Under the pieces are notes generated by a model. The model was not told where the DNA came from, ran no database searches, and saw only the letters and a program-made list of their open reading frames with translations. A DNA stretch of 64,000 nt from a virus: the IMG/VR virus record IMGVR_UViG_3300034104_005002, positions 97,055 through 161,054 of that record. One strand, 5' to 3'. This document shows, piece after piece, positions 38,776 to 46,592 of this stretch. Position 1 is the first letter of the stretch. The number at the start of each line of letters is the position of its first letter. A program made the translations under genes and the position numbers.

Positions 38776-39169
38776 TCTCCTTCACCTGGTCATTAGAAAA
38801 ACCGAGGTCCTTACCAAGTTTAAAGGCACGCTTTTTCCATACAATAACAGCAGTTGTCAGTTGCTTCACTTTTGCATGATTGAGATAATGAGCCCGACGC
38901 TTTGCGACAATAAAAAGAGTATTGTAGGCCTTCATGTCCTCAAGAATTTCAACACTCTTTTCTGAATCAATCTCGGCTTTTGGGACCTTACGCCATTTTG
39001 CGAAATAAACTTCCTTATAAGATTGTAGTTCGTCTAGAACCTTATAAGTATCTTCTAGTGAAAGATTCTCAATATCATCAACAGTGAGATCATTGGCGAG
39101 AATTTGGGAGAAATAAGAAATCATTGGCTTTTTTCGATTGCTCTGTATCTTAGGGCACATGGTTGCCAT
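38762..39169 (-). CDS. hypothetical basic helical protein, 135 aa
   Basis: Start MATMCPKIQSNRKKPMISYF at 39169 is preferred but Met codons at 39160 and 39124 are also possible. A long helical body rich in Lys (VAKRRAHYLNHAKVKQL, VWKKRAFKLG) may bind nucleic acid. Confidence 0.6.
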   Translation of the reverse strand: MATMCPKIQSNRKKPMISYFSQILANDLTVDDIENLSLEDTYKVLDELQSYKEVYFAKWRKVPKAEIDSEKSVEILEDMKAYNTLFIVAKRRAHYLNHAKVKQLTTAVIVWKKRAFKLGKDLGFSNDQVKEIMVY

Positions 39170-39224
39170 TTGCTGACAGGGGTGTGACAGTTTTGGAATT
39201 GACCCAAAAAGACGCAATCAAAAT

Positions 39225-39548
39225 TTACAAACTGTTCCATTTAAGCCACAAAATAAATGCCAAAATCCCCAAAGGAATGGCGATATACCAATAAGTCACG
39301 GCAAAATATAAAACAGTACCAATTCCTAAAATCCAGTACTTGATAGTCATATCATCTGGATCCGAGGAAGATGTGTAATTACCACCACTATCCATACTAC
39401 TAACACATCTAAGGTTAGTAATCATTGGGGGATTATTATAAATCGCATTAATTGTTGCTTTTGCGGTGTTTGCGGAACTTGCATTTACTCGCACATTAAT
39501 AAAGGGTCCGTTTTGAACCGCAATAATTTTAGCTTCCCAAATTGCCAT
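39225..39548 (-). CDS. membrane-anchored protein, 107 aa
   Basis: A soluble N-terminal beta domain (WEAKIIAVQNGPFINVRVNA ... TAKATINAIY) is followed by a C-terminal transmembrane pair (LGIGTVLYFAVTYWYIAIPL). The 'v.V.A.s...A..ti.a.Y' pattern is common in small phage proteins. Confidence 0.6.
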   Translation of the reverse strand: MAIWEAKIIAVQNGPFINVRVNASSANTAKATINAIYNNPPMITNLRCVSSMDSGGNYTSSSDPDDMTIKYWILGIGTVLYFAVTYWYIAIPLGILAFILWLKWNSL

Positions 39549-39550
39549 GT

Positions 39551-39727
39551 TTATTTACCAAAAACGTAGTATCCCTTATAGCCACGATGCCTTACAACAA
39601 AACATTCAGGGGCGATTCCGGGTGAAAGATACCGCCGAGTGGTGGACCTTGCATAGGCATTCCAAGCCGAGTTTTGTTTAGGATCTTGGGGCCAATTTGA
39701 TGCATCATAAAATCCGAAGGTGTCCAT
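39551..39727 (-). CDS. small protein, 58 aa
   Basis: MDTFGFYDASNWPQDPKQNS onward with ARSTTRRYLSPGIAPECFVV, RHRGYKGYYVFGK. Two bases before the next gene. Function unknown. Confidence 0.55.
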   Translation of the reverse strand: MDTFGFYDASNWPQDPKQNSAWNAYARSTTRRYLSPGIAPECFVVRHRGYKGYYVFGK

Positions 39728-39758
39728 TGAATTTGGATTAACTGTAAATATTATAAAA

Positions 39759-39777
39759 CCCGCATTTGTGGTGCGGG
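39759..39777 (-). terminator. intrinsic terminator
   Basis: CCCGCA-CCACAAA-TGCGGG followed by TTTTATAAT on the minus strand, after the Lcl-like gene. Confidence 0.75.
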
Positions 39778-39810
39778 CAGAAGTATGGACAGTTCCTCAA
39801 GTGTCAAGGT

Positions 39811-40281
39811 TCAATAAGTAACACACCGGAAGGCACGCACGCTGTTCATGATCGTCTCAATGAAGCTGAAGATGCTACCACCGCTAAAGCCCTGACAGCA
39901 AGCGATGGTAGCAGTAATCTCTGTAGAAGACCAATAGTCGGTGCTGGCGAAGTGTTGAGGAATGGTCTTATAGGCAAGATTAAGTTGATTTATGGTTGGA
40001 ATAAAGAACTGAGAAGGATTAAATCCTTGTTCTTCTAGTTTCTTGAAGACTTCAGGGAATTCTTTACTCCAAGTAGCATAAACATCGGTTGATTTTGGGG
40101 CCACCAAAAGAGCGACACCATTTTCTTTTTTAAGGACGATACAGCCATCCTCAAGAACGTCACCCACAGATGCCTCTTGAATAGTTGGATGGTTTTTATA
40201 GTTATTCAATTGTTGTTTAAAAGAAGAAAGTTCTTCTTCTAGTTCTTGAATTTTGGTTTGAAGTTGTGTTTTGGTTGTCAT
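39811..40281 (-). CDS. Lcl/DUF1566-like C-type-lectin-fold protein, 156 aa
   Basis: A coiled-coil head (MTTKTQLQTKIQELEEELSS) leads to GDVLEDGCIVLKKENG and a C-terminal TDYWSSTEITATIA ... VRAFRCVTY, the 'YWSST ... R.fR.V' frame of Lcl/DUF1566 domains, which adopt the C-type lectin fold used by variable phage adhesins. Related shortened copies are at 18820-19119 and 19826-19987. No reverse transcriptase is nearby. Confidence 0.7.
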   Translation of the reverse strand: MTTKTQLQTKIQELEEELSSFKQQLNNYKNHPTIQEASVGDVLEDGCIVLKKENGVALLVAPKSTDVYATWSKEFPEVFKKLEEQGFNPSQFFIPTINQLNLAYKTIPQHFASTDYWSSTEITATIACCQGFSGGSIFSFIETIMNSVRAFRCVTY

Positions 40282-40283
40282 AA

Positions 40284-40451
40284 TCAATAAAAACTAAATT
40301 TCCAGCCGCGTTTTACAGCCTCTGAGATGATTTGATCTTGAGGCCATTCATAATCGGGGGTTCCTACAGAGATACCAAAGTTTTTCCAGAGAAAATCTTC
40401 GGCATCTGCTAACATAGACTTAGAATACGCAGTTTTTTCAGTGGTGGTCAT
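40284..40451 (-). CDS. small protein, 55 aa
   Basis: MTTTEKTAYSKSMLADAEDF onward; helical, ending VKRGWKFSFY. Overlaps the upstream stop by 14 bases. Confidence 0.55.
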   Translation of the reverse strand: MTTTEKTAYSKSMLADAEDFLWKNFGISVGTPDYEWPQDQIISEAVKRGWKFSFY

Positions 40452-40659
40452 AATCAGTCTCATAATAAGAAGAACAAACAATGTCGTCGTGATGTGTGGG
40501 AATGGACCGGCGATTTTTGATCCTATTCATACCAGAAATCTGAAACTCCACAGTTTCATCATCGGTGAGAAAAGAATCAATTTGACGTTTTTCGTTCAGG
40601 GTTTTGGGGCTCCTAAGAGCACATTTATTGTAAGAAGTTTGGCGATGGGTGCGGGACAT
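40438..40659 (-). CDS. basic small protein, 73 aa
   Basis: MSRTHRQTSYNKCALRSPKT onward; Arg/Lys-rich head, acidic tail ending YETDYDHH. Common small phage protein type; function unknown. Confidence 0.6.
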   Translation of the reverse strand: MSRTHRQTSYNKCALRSPKTLNEKRQIDSFLTDDETVEFQISGMNRIKNRRSIPTHHDDIVCSSYYETDYDHH

Positions 40660-40772
40660 TAGAAACCTGAATTGATTTGATCTTATTGTATCTAGGGATT
40701 TCTAGAATTTTGTCAGAAGTGGACAGTTCTTAAAGTGTCATTCTCGGCTAAGGTCGTGCCATCACCTCCCCC

Positions 40773-41618
40773 TCAGGCACCGGGCACCGGCAGGGCGTGG
40801 TGGGGGAGGGAAACGTCACCTCTTATTTCATTTGCGGGAACAAGCGTCCATGTTGCATAGCCCTCGACTTCGTTTGCGTCGTCGTAGGTCCATCCACTAC
40901 CGTCCCAGCAAAAGCCCTCCGCATCACACCACCCTTCGCGCTCCCATGGCCGCTCCGCCACGGGCACCGGCTCGATGGTGGTGGCAATGTCATCAGGCTT
41001 ATCCATGGTTGAATCAAGAAAAGCTCTAGCCTCGTCCATGCGCATAAGCCAAGTCTCAAATCTACCCCCTTCGCGCAGCGATTCCCAACTCGCAACATCT
41101 CCATTTAGGTGTAGTCCCGCGACCCCTTCAGAGCTGTCAACCAGAGCATCAAGATCATCGAGTAACAGGCTCAGCAATTCATGCGCTTTCGTATCAGGCA
41201 CCGGCTCGATGGTGGGGTGGGCGTAGCGGGTGATCTCTTGGCGGACAACATCAAGCGCCGTGTAGAAATCGGCGTCGTACATAAAGCGCTCACCCTGATA
41301 GCCAACGGTTTCGTACTGCTCCCACAGGCGCATCTTTAGTACGCACCACTCTTCATCTGTCGGTCCCTCTCGCTCGGGCTGGGCCCGTGGTGATGACGCA
41401 CGTTCGATCAATGCTGATCGGTACTGGCCCACTGATTGGAATGATGCTGCATAGGCATCGTGGTTGAGTAATGCCAACCAGTAAGACTGGTTCATGGGAC
41501 GGCCATCTGTGACTGGCCCCGCCACCTCAGGCTCGTGCTGGGCCACCTGCCGTGTTCCATGGCCAGTCCACATTGAGCTGGCTTCGTAGCCACCATCCGA
41601 TAAAAGATTGCTTGTCAT
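40773..41618 (-). CDS. DUF551-like protein of the GC-rich island, 281 aa
   Basis: Start at 41618 (MTSNLLSDGGYEASSMWTGH) is preferred over an earlier Met that runs into the endonuclease gene. The protein contains TIEPVPDTKAHE and IEPVPVAERPWEREGWCDAE, a tandem 'EPVPV-ER-W' unit and a C-terminal WTLVPANEI ... ALPVPG, as in long DUF551-type proteins of marine Synechococcus phages (from memory). GC content and codon use differ sharply from the flanks. Confidence 0.7.
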   Translation of the reverse strand: MTSNLLSDGGYEASSMWTGHGTRQVAQHEPEVAGPVTDGRPMNQSYWLALLNHDAYAASFQSVGQYRSALIERASSPRAQPEREGPTDEEWCVLKMRLWEQYETVGYQGERFMYDADFYTALDVVRQEITRYAHPTIEPVPDTKAHELLSLLLDDLDALVDSSEGVAGLHLNGDVASWESLREGGRFETWLMRMDEARAFLDSTMDKPDDIATTIEPVPVAERPWEREGWCDAEGFCWDGSGWTYDDANEVEGYATWTLVPANEIRGDVSLPHHALPVPGA

Positions 41619-41670
41619 TTTGGACAGGTCCGGGCGGGATGGGTGGTTATTTTTGCTGGGCAACTGATGA

Positions 41671-42195
41671 CTAGACATGAGTGGTAAGGGATTGGTGGAC
41701 AAACTGACCCTGAAGCTCAAGAGCAGCCTTTGCGTAGGCTGCTGCAGCGTCTTCTGGTGTAGCAAAAGTACCTAAAAACTTATTCCGTCCATTGCTATCT
41801 TGAATTTGCGCACGCCACTTGTTATGGTGAGGTGAAACACCTTTTAGTCCGCACTTATTGGTAGAAAGGACGGGACGGTTGTATTGATTCTGAGTTCGGG
41901 TAGCCAATCTCAGATTCTCGATCCTATCATCATTCCTGATTCCGTTAATATGATCCACTTCCATTTCCCTGGGATCACGATTAAAGAAACACCAGATGAT
42001 ACGATGTCTCTTGTACTTGACTCCGTTCACAGCAATCCCGTGATAGCCATTTTGCTGCAGCCAGCCAGCGGGTTTGCTCAGATCGATTTGACTGTTATGG
42101 CGATACTTCCAGAACAATGCGCCATCGGAGTCGCTGTAGCGGAAAAGCTCCCTTAAGACATCTTGGCCAGGCAGCTGTCTAAATTTGGTCATCAT
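41671..42195 (-). CDS. HNH endonuclease with AP2 DNA-binding domain
   Basis: The N-terminal half has KRHRIIWCFFNRDPREMEVD then HINGIRNDDRIENLR, the HNH_3 core. The C-terminal half, GVSPHHNKWRAQIQDSNGRN, KFLGTFATPEDAAAAYAKAA, is an AP2 domain. This fusion is a well-known phage homing endonuclease class. It lies inside the GC-rich island and may have mobilised it. Confidence 0.92.
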   Translation of the reverse strand: MMTKFRQLPGQDVLRELFRYSDSDGALFWKYRHNSQIDLSKPAGWLQQNGYHGIAVNGVKYKRHRIIWCFFNRDPREMEVDHINGIRNDDRIENLRLATRTQNQYNRPVLSTNKCGLKGVSPHHNKWRAQIQDSNGRNKFLGTFATPEDAAAAYAKAALELQGQFVHQSLTTHV

Positions 42196-42463
42196 CTTTT
42201 TCGATAAACTGACTAGAAGCGGTAAATTGTTCTTTTGTCAGGGCGGTGCGGGTGCGAATAGCCGTGGCGCAGGCATCGGCTCGTGCTGCACCTGTGCTGG
42301 TTCGTGCCCTTTCGTATTGCTTATCACAAATCCGCGCACATGCTTCCCGTTCGGCGGCGATGGCGGCGATGGCGGCTTCCACTATCTCATCAGTGTCATG
42401 ATTAGGATGGCCAACTGCATAGTCATGTAGTCGGTCTAGTGCAATGTGGATAGGGTCAGTCAT
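42179..42463 (-). CDS. Ala-rich small phage protein, 94 aa
   Basis: IVEAAIAAIAAEREACARIC with ARADACATAIRTRT is the 'AIAAEREACA.IC...A....A..CA.AIR.R' pattern of many small phage proteins. High GC. Overlaps the endonuclease start by 17 bases. Confidence 0.7.
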   Translation of the reverse strand: MTDPIHIALDRLHDYAVGHPNHDTDEIVEAAIAAIAAEREACARICDKQYERARTSTGAARADACATAIRTRTALTKEQFTASSQFIEKDDDQI

Positions 42464-42496
42464 TAATAATTTTCCTTTGAACTTTCACAGTTTAAC

Positions 42497-42913
42497 TCAA
42501 TTTAAACCAGATTTGGAGCCTAAGTGGTCACTTTCAGAATCGTCCACTCCTAAAAGTTTTAGGTCTTCCCTACATTCTTCTAATGTATAAGTCTTTACCT
42601 TACCAGTGTCAATATCATCAACCATCTGAAGTAGATGTTCTAGAAACTCTTTTGGATAAACCTCATCTTCACCGAGACTAGACCAAAACCAACCCAAACA
42701 TTCTTCTAGTGGATCATCATTTTTTAGAAGAGCATAATTATCTAAATTATCTGTCATTAGGTCAGACCAGATTCTAAAGTTCATTCTAAAAACCTGAACC
42801 CAGGTAGGAAGAACGTGAGTAAAAATATACTCGGCCCACGACATTTTTGTTTTATTTTCTGTTCCTAAAATTGGTTTACTTATCATCTTTATTTTTTCCG
42901 TAATTAAATCCAT
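42497..42913 (-). CDS. hypothetical acidic protein, 138 aa
   Basis: Aromatic-rich helical protein (MSWAEYIFTHVLPTWVQVFR) with an acidic C-terminal half; returns to the normal AT-rich composition. The start may be the Met at residue 24. Confidence 0.6.
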   Translation of the reverse strand: MDLITEKIKMISKPILGTENKTKMSWAEYIFTHVLPTWVQVFRMNFRIWSDLMTDNLDNYALLKNDDPLEECLGWFWSSLGEDEVYPKEFLEHLLQMVDDIDTGKVKTYTLEECREDLKLLGVDDSESDHLGSKSGLN

Positions 42914-42963
42914 ACCAGATAATATAAAGATCTATCAATACGTTAAACCAGTTAATTTGCATT
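42889..42963 (-). CDS. tiny membrane peptide, 24 aa
   Basis: MQINWFNVLIDLYIIWYGFN then YRKK, one hydrophobic helix with basic end. It starts within 2 bases of the upstream stop. Uncertain. Confidence 0.35.
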
Positions 42964-43161
42964 TTAAAACCCCTTCGCTTTTTCTCGGTAGTCTAAAATC
43001 TCGACATAATCTAAAAGTTCACTTGGTGTCTGAAACCAAGTCTGAAGTACGTCCTGGTAATTGTTAAATGTTCTGGTCTTCTTATTTATGAAGTGGATTT
43101 TGTAATCGTGCCGTAAATATGGCTCGTCTGATGTTTGTGTAAAAGTAATTAAATCAGTCAT
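42964..43161 (-). CDS. hypothetical protein, 65 aa
   Basis: MTDLITFTQTSDEPYLRHDY onward; the start at 43161 is fixed by the promoter at 43184-43212. 'YLRHDYKIHFINKKTRTF' and 'W.tPs.lldyVEIl' are patterns seen in small phage proteins. Confidence 0.65.
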   Translation of the reverse strand: MTDLITFTQTSDEPYLRHDYKIHFINKKTRTFNNYQDVLQTWFQTPSELLDYVEILDYREKAKGF

Positions 43162-43183
43162 GCTCCATCTGGTCTGGTGCTCC

Positions 43184-43212
43184 ACACTAGCACGGATCCA
43201 CCAATTTGTCAA
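43184..43212 (-). promoter_or_regulatory. promoter TTGACA-17-TAGTGT
   Basis: TTGACA (43207-43212), 17-base spacer and TAGTGT (43184-43189) on the minus strand. Confidence 0.65.
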
Positions 43213-43255
43213 GCCCTAAACCCCATATATAATATTAAGTTCATTAAAAGAGCAT

Positions 43256-43519
43256 ATGATTTCTATTAAAAAATTCTGTTCAAACATAAAACTCGGTTGG
43301 TTATTAATTTTTGCCACCTTTACCTTGTGGAAAGATCACTTAAAAAATGAATCCACCTTTTGGGTAAGCCTTGAGCAAGATCGATCCATTCCAACATTTA
43401 ATTGGTCTGATTATGAGTGTTTTATAAAAACCCAAAAGAAACCAAGAGGTCGGGCAAAACCAAAATACCCAAATACAATTGCCGGGTTTTTAAAATGGCG
43501 TTCCGAATTTACTAAATAA
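43256..43519 (+). CDS. plus-strand hypothetical protein, 87 aa
   Basis: MISIKKFCSNIKLGWLLIFA: a hydrophobic segment is followed by a basic tail (TQKKPRGRAKPKYPNTIAGF). It opens the only plus-strand block and ends at a terminator hairpin (43523-43540). Confidence 0.55.
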   Translation: MISIKKFCSNIKLGWLLIFATFTLWKDHLKNESTFWVSLEQDRSIPTFNWSDYECFIKTQKKPRGRAKPKYPNTIAGFLKWRSEFTK

Positions 43520-43690
43520 AACAGGAGACGAAATTCTCCTCTTTAGAGAATAAGATGTATTACTAAAAGATTCCAGAAATGGCTCTTTCATTAATGCTTC
43601 TCCTCTAATTGGGTAACATAATCCAATTCTAAGAGAAATAATCTCAGACGACTCATTTGCAGCCGCCTGTAGAACCGACTCGTCTGACAT
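43490..43690 (-). CDS. antisense-overlapping protein, 66 aa
   Basis: MSDESVLQAAANESSEIISL, RIGLCYPIRGEALMKEPFLE: an amphipathic, protein-like sequence in a minus frame opposite the leader of the plus-strand block. Its last 10 codons overlap the end of 43256-43519. It looks real but is in an unexpected place. Confidence 0.4.
   Translation of the reverse strand: MSDESVLQAAANESSEIISLRIGLCYPIRGEALMKEPFLESFSNTSYSLKRRISSPVLFSKFGTPF
43523..43540 (+). terminator. terminator hairpin
   Basis: AGGAGA-CGAAAT-TCTCCT followed by CTTTAG on the plus strand, after the 87-residue gene. Confidence 0.55.
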
Positions 43691-43757
43691 TATGTCAGGA
43701 AGGAATTAGATTGTGTTACCAACAAACCACCCTTTCTTTTCCTTAGGAGAAAAACAA

Positions 43758-44552
43758 ATGCCAGACACAGTTTATGCACCGGATCCCTGGTCTATTCTTG
43801 CCGGTCAGCACTCAGACATTCGTAGAGAAGGTTCTGTAGAGCGCGGCGAGATTCGTTATGATGTTGCTACTCGCTCAGCCGATAACCGTTATGCTAATGC
43901 AGTCGGTCAAGGCGAAATCAAGTATGCAATTGCCGATCACGCTGAATCAACCAACCGTGATATTTTAACCACTGGTTATCATACTCAGGTTAAAGTCGAT
44001 GAGGCCGCTGATAAGATTCAGCAAAGAGCCACTGATTTCTATCTTGCTGGCCAAGCAAGAGATTTTGATACTTCCCGTGATGTTGCGGCTCTAAAAGCAA
44101 CTACAGACATGGCCTCCCAAAAACTCAGCACCGAGATTCTTCTCACTGCTGAAAGGGGGGCCACTGCTACTGCTCTTGAGTCCGCTAAAGTTGCCGCCGC
44201 TGTTGCCCTAGGTCAATCTCAACTCAGCAAGGAAATTGCCGAGAGCAAGTTTGAACTTAGCAAGCAGGTCGGTTATGAAAACGAGAAGACCCGTGACCTC
44301 ATCAATTCTCTCAAGAATGATGAACTCAATCGTCTTCTTATTGAGCGCAACACTGATCTCCAACATTGCCGCCACGACTATTGGGGTGCCAGAGATGGTC
44401 TCGTCAATACGCAATTTGCAGCCCTGTCTTCCCAGGTTAACTCTCAGCTAAATGCCCTAAACAGCCAAATTGCTGAGACCCGTCAAGGTATGGTTAACTT
44501 CGGAACCATGGCCGGTGTTGGTCAGTCCTCAACCAGCAACGCTGTACGCTGA
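43758..44552 (+). CDS. long helical protein, probably virion-associated, 264 aa
   Basis: The start at 43758 (MPDTVYAPDPWSILAGQ) has AGGAG 8 bases upstream. The body is an uninterrupted Ala/Glu/Lys helix suited to a fibre shaft or whisker. The end QIAETRQGMVNFGTMAGVGQ recurs in the small protein at 46041-46289 (SQIANIDQNMINFGDMTNVT). Followed by a strong terminator. Role in the virion is inferred from the block's layout. Confidence 0.65.
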   Translation: MPDTVYAPDPWSILAGQHSDIRREGSVERGEIRYDVATRSADNRYANAVGQGEIKYAIADHAESTNRDILTTGYHTQVKVDEAADKIQQRATDFYLAGQARDFDTSRDVAALKATTDMASQKLSTEILLTAERGATATALESAKVAAAVALGQSQLSKEIAESKFELSKQVGYENEKTRDLINSLKNDELNRLLIERNTDLQHCRHDYWGARDGLVNTQFAALSSQVNSQLNALNSQIAETRQGMVNFGTMAGVGQSSTSNAVR

Positions 44553-44571
44553 TTTAATTCAGTAGTTATCT

Positions 44572-44595
44572 GGGGGAGGTAACTCCCCCTTTTTT
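44572..44595 (+). terminator. strong intrinsic terminator
   Basis: GGGGGAG-GTAA-CTCCCCC followed by TTTTTT on the plus strand, between the helical protein and the collagen-like gene. Confidence 0.92.
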
Positions 44596-44611
44596 AAAAA
44601 GGAGAATAACT

Positions 44612-45145
44612 ATGGACTCAGCAGAAAGAAAACTCATTGATCTTTATAATCTTTTGGCCCAATATCAAAGAAATAATGACCCAGCCCTAGAGGGTGCCAT
44701 TAATTCAACTCGATCTGAAATAACATCGATGTTGAATGATCGTGGCGATAAAACTATCATCAAAATTGATGATAGGGACACTATCAACCACTGCAATGAA
44801 GGACCCCCAGGACCCCCAGGACCCCCAGGACCCCCAGGGGAGCCAGGAGTGTGTACCTGTAAATGCAAAAGCATCCTGGTTTCAGATGATTATGATGCTA
44901 CTTGCGATGATTACTATATCGGTGTCAACAGCAACGAACCTGTTACTATTACACTACCTGAAAACTGCATCGACTGTTATGAGATCATCGTAAAGGCAGA
45001 AATGGGTCCACCACTCGGAAATCGTAAAGTCACCATTACGACTTTGGATGGCTCATTAATTGACGGTGATGATGAGTACATTATTGAAGTACCTTATGAT
45101 TCAATCAACATAATTTGTCGTGGCGGCGATTGGCACATTATTTAA
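44612..45145 (+). CDS. collagen-like protein, 177 aa
   Basis: Shine-Dalgarno AAGGAG precedes the ATG. A helical head of 65 residues is followed by five tandem Gly-Pro-Pro / Gly-Glu-Pro triplets, a Cys knot-like VCTCKCKS and a C-terminal beta-rich 95 residues (a small head such as EPVTITLPENCIDCYE). Trimeric collagen-like shafts with globular heads are typical of phage fibres. The 9-base triplets CCAGGACCC repeat exactly. Confidence 0.8.
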   Translation: MDSAERKLIDLYNLLAQYQRNNDPALEGAINSTRSEITSMLNDRGDKTIIKIDDRDTINHCNEGPPGPPGPPGPPGEPGVCTCKCKSILVSDDYDATCDDYYIGVNSNEPVTITLPENCIDCYEIIVKAEMGPPLGNRKVTITTLDGSLIDGDDEYIIEVPYDSINIICRGGDWHII

Positions 45146-45154
45146 CCTAGAACC

Positions 45155-45952
45155 ATGAAATTTAATATTAAACCATCTCAAATTGACACTAGAGACTTTA
45201 TTTACCGAAACGATAGCACAGAGATCTTGCGGGAATCCGTAGATCTCCGTGAATGGGATACAATTGTCGAATCGCAAGACGATTTAGGTAGTTGCGCCGC
45301 CAATGCAATAACAAATGCCTATGAACTTTGCGTTAATCGAAATTATCCTGAACAGTTTACTCATCTAAGTAGATTATTTGTTTATTATAATACACGCCTT
45401 GAGCACGGAATAATCGAAGAAGACGAGGGAATGTTTCTTAGGGATGGCATGAAATCATTATCCAAATATGGAGTGTGTTGTGAAAAATTATGGCCTTATG
45501 ATATAGACAAATTCAACATAAAACCAAGTGAAGAGGCATATGAGGACGGTATAAAAAGAAAAATTCTTAATTACCAAAAACTTATAAGCACCTATTATAT
45601 TGCCCAGGTGATAAACAACAACAAACCAGTTGTATTTGGAATGACCATTTATGAAAGTTTTATGGATCTAAATGAGCGTATTTCTACTGTTACTTTTCCT
45701 TCTAGAAAGGAAAGAAATCTTGGAGGCCATGCTATGTGTATGGTTGGTTATGATTTAAATAAGAGACTATTTTTGGCAAAGAATAGTTTTGGGTCTGATT
45801 GGGGAGACAACGGCTATTGTTGGATTCCTTTTGATTATATTGAAAAAGAGGCATACGACATTTGGACATTTGATATCCCATCCCAAGCAGGAGAACTCAA
45901 TGTACTACCCCTACCCATACTATCCGTACCACAGGCGGAGATATTGTTATGA
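45155..45952 (+). CDS. papain-like cysteine peptidase (C1A)
   Basis: QDDLGSCAANAITNAY carries Gln41 and Cys47, GGHAMCMVGYD carries His192 and KNSFGSDWGDNGYCWIP carries Asn210: the complete papain tetrad. There is no signal peptide and only a short N-terminal region (IKPSQIDTRDF) instead of a propeptide, as in other phage or giant-virus C1 peptidases. Located among putative structural genes, it may process a virion protein or act on the host surface. Confidence 0.9.
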   Translation: MKFNIKPSQIDTRDFIYRNDSTEILRESVDLREWDTIVESQDDLGSCAANAITNAYELCVNRNYPEQFTHLSRLFVYYNTRLEHGIIEEDEGMFLRDGMKSLSKYGVCCEKLWPYDIDKFNIKPSEEAYEDGIKRKILNYQKLISTYYIAQVINNNKPVVFGMTIYESFMDLNERISTVTFPSRKERNLGGHAMCMVGYDLNKRLFLAKNSFGSDWGDNGYCWIPFDYIEKEAYDIWTFDIPSQAGELNVLPLPILSVPQAEILL

Positions 45953-46028
45953 CGACTATTATTGGAATAGGTGCTATCCCTATTACAATAGATGGTATCC
46001 TTATTATTCCTACTACCCCTATTATTAA
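45900..46028 (+). CDS. Tyr/Pro-rich peptide, 42 aa, overlapping the peptidase gene
   Basis: Reads MYYPYPYYPYHRRRYCYDDY and stays Tyr-rich to its end. GGAG 8 bases upstream supports the start. The first 53 bases overlap the peptidase end in another frame, so it was created or coupled there. Confidence 0.6.
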   Translation: MYYPYPYYPYHRRRYCYDDYYWNRCYPYYNRWYPYYSYYPYY

Positions 46029-46040
46029 GGAGACTTAAAA

Positions 46041-46289
46041 ATGCATTATCGATTTAGGCCTTATCCTTATTATAGGCGTTATTATAATATTGATCCATAT
46101 TATTACAGGAGATATTATCCTTATAATGTGATTGACAGCCAAATTGCCAATATCGATCAAAACATGATCAATTTTGGTGATATGACGAATGTTACTCAGG
46201 ACGCGACCATTTATCAGTTGAGAAGTCCAGAAACAGAAAAAACCAATGAACCACCCGAAGAAGATGGATCATTGGTCTCAGCCACATAA
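46041..46289 (+). CDS. Tyr-rich small protein, 82 aa
   Basis: TAAGGAGA precedes the ATG. A Tyr/Arg/Pro-rich half (MHYRFRPYPYYRRYYNIDPY) is followed by SQIANIDQNMINFGDMTNVT, matching the C-terminus of the 264-residue helical protein. Probably binds or caps the same structure. Confidence 0.65.
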   Translation: MHYRFRPYPYYRRYYNIDPYYYRRYYPYNVIDSQIANIDQNMINFGDMTNVTQDATIYQLRSPETEKTNEPPEEDGSLVSAT

Positions 46290-46296
46290 TTTACCA

Positions 46297-46325
46297 GGCG
46301 GTGTTTAATCATCGCCTTTTTCTTT
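46297..46325. terminator. bidirectional terminator
   Basis: GGCG / CGCC stem with TTTTTCTTTT on the plus side, between convergent genes ending at 46289 (+) and 46305 (-). Confidence 0.7.
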
Positions 46326-46589
46326 TGTAATGCAATCAGACTGAAAAATGTTTTCTAGTTCTTTAAGTTCTTTAGCGGTGACCGCAACCCATCTTTCTGA
46401 TGGCTCCAGAAAAGTTTCCCAAATCGGAACACCCTCGGATTCCATTCTTCGGTAAAAAACTCCTTTATAAGGAGCAAAATACTGACCCGTAAAGTGCCTA
46501 GAAATTTCTAGTTTTGGATTTTTTAGCTGATCTAAGGTTTGCTGAAGAGTGTTAATTTGGTTTTGGATCTCTTCTATAGTGAGTGACAT
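46305..46589 (-). CDS. hypothetical protein with coiled-coil head, 94 aa
   Basis: MSLTIEEIQNQINTLQQTLD, then beta strands (FAPYKGVFYRRMESEGVPIW). The head is of the same type as 14278-14538. Confidence 0.6.
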   Translation of the reverse strand: MSLTIEEIQNQINTLQQTLDQLKNPKLEISRHFTGQYFAPYKGVFYRRMESEGVPIWETFLEPSERWVAVTAKELKELENIFQSDCITKEKGDD

Positions 46590-46592
46590 GAT

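Noticed and set aside
39811-40281. Diversity-generating retroelement
   Set aside because: The lectin-like tail and near-repeats suggested it, but no reverse transcriptase or template repeat is present in the window.
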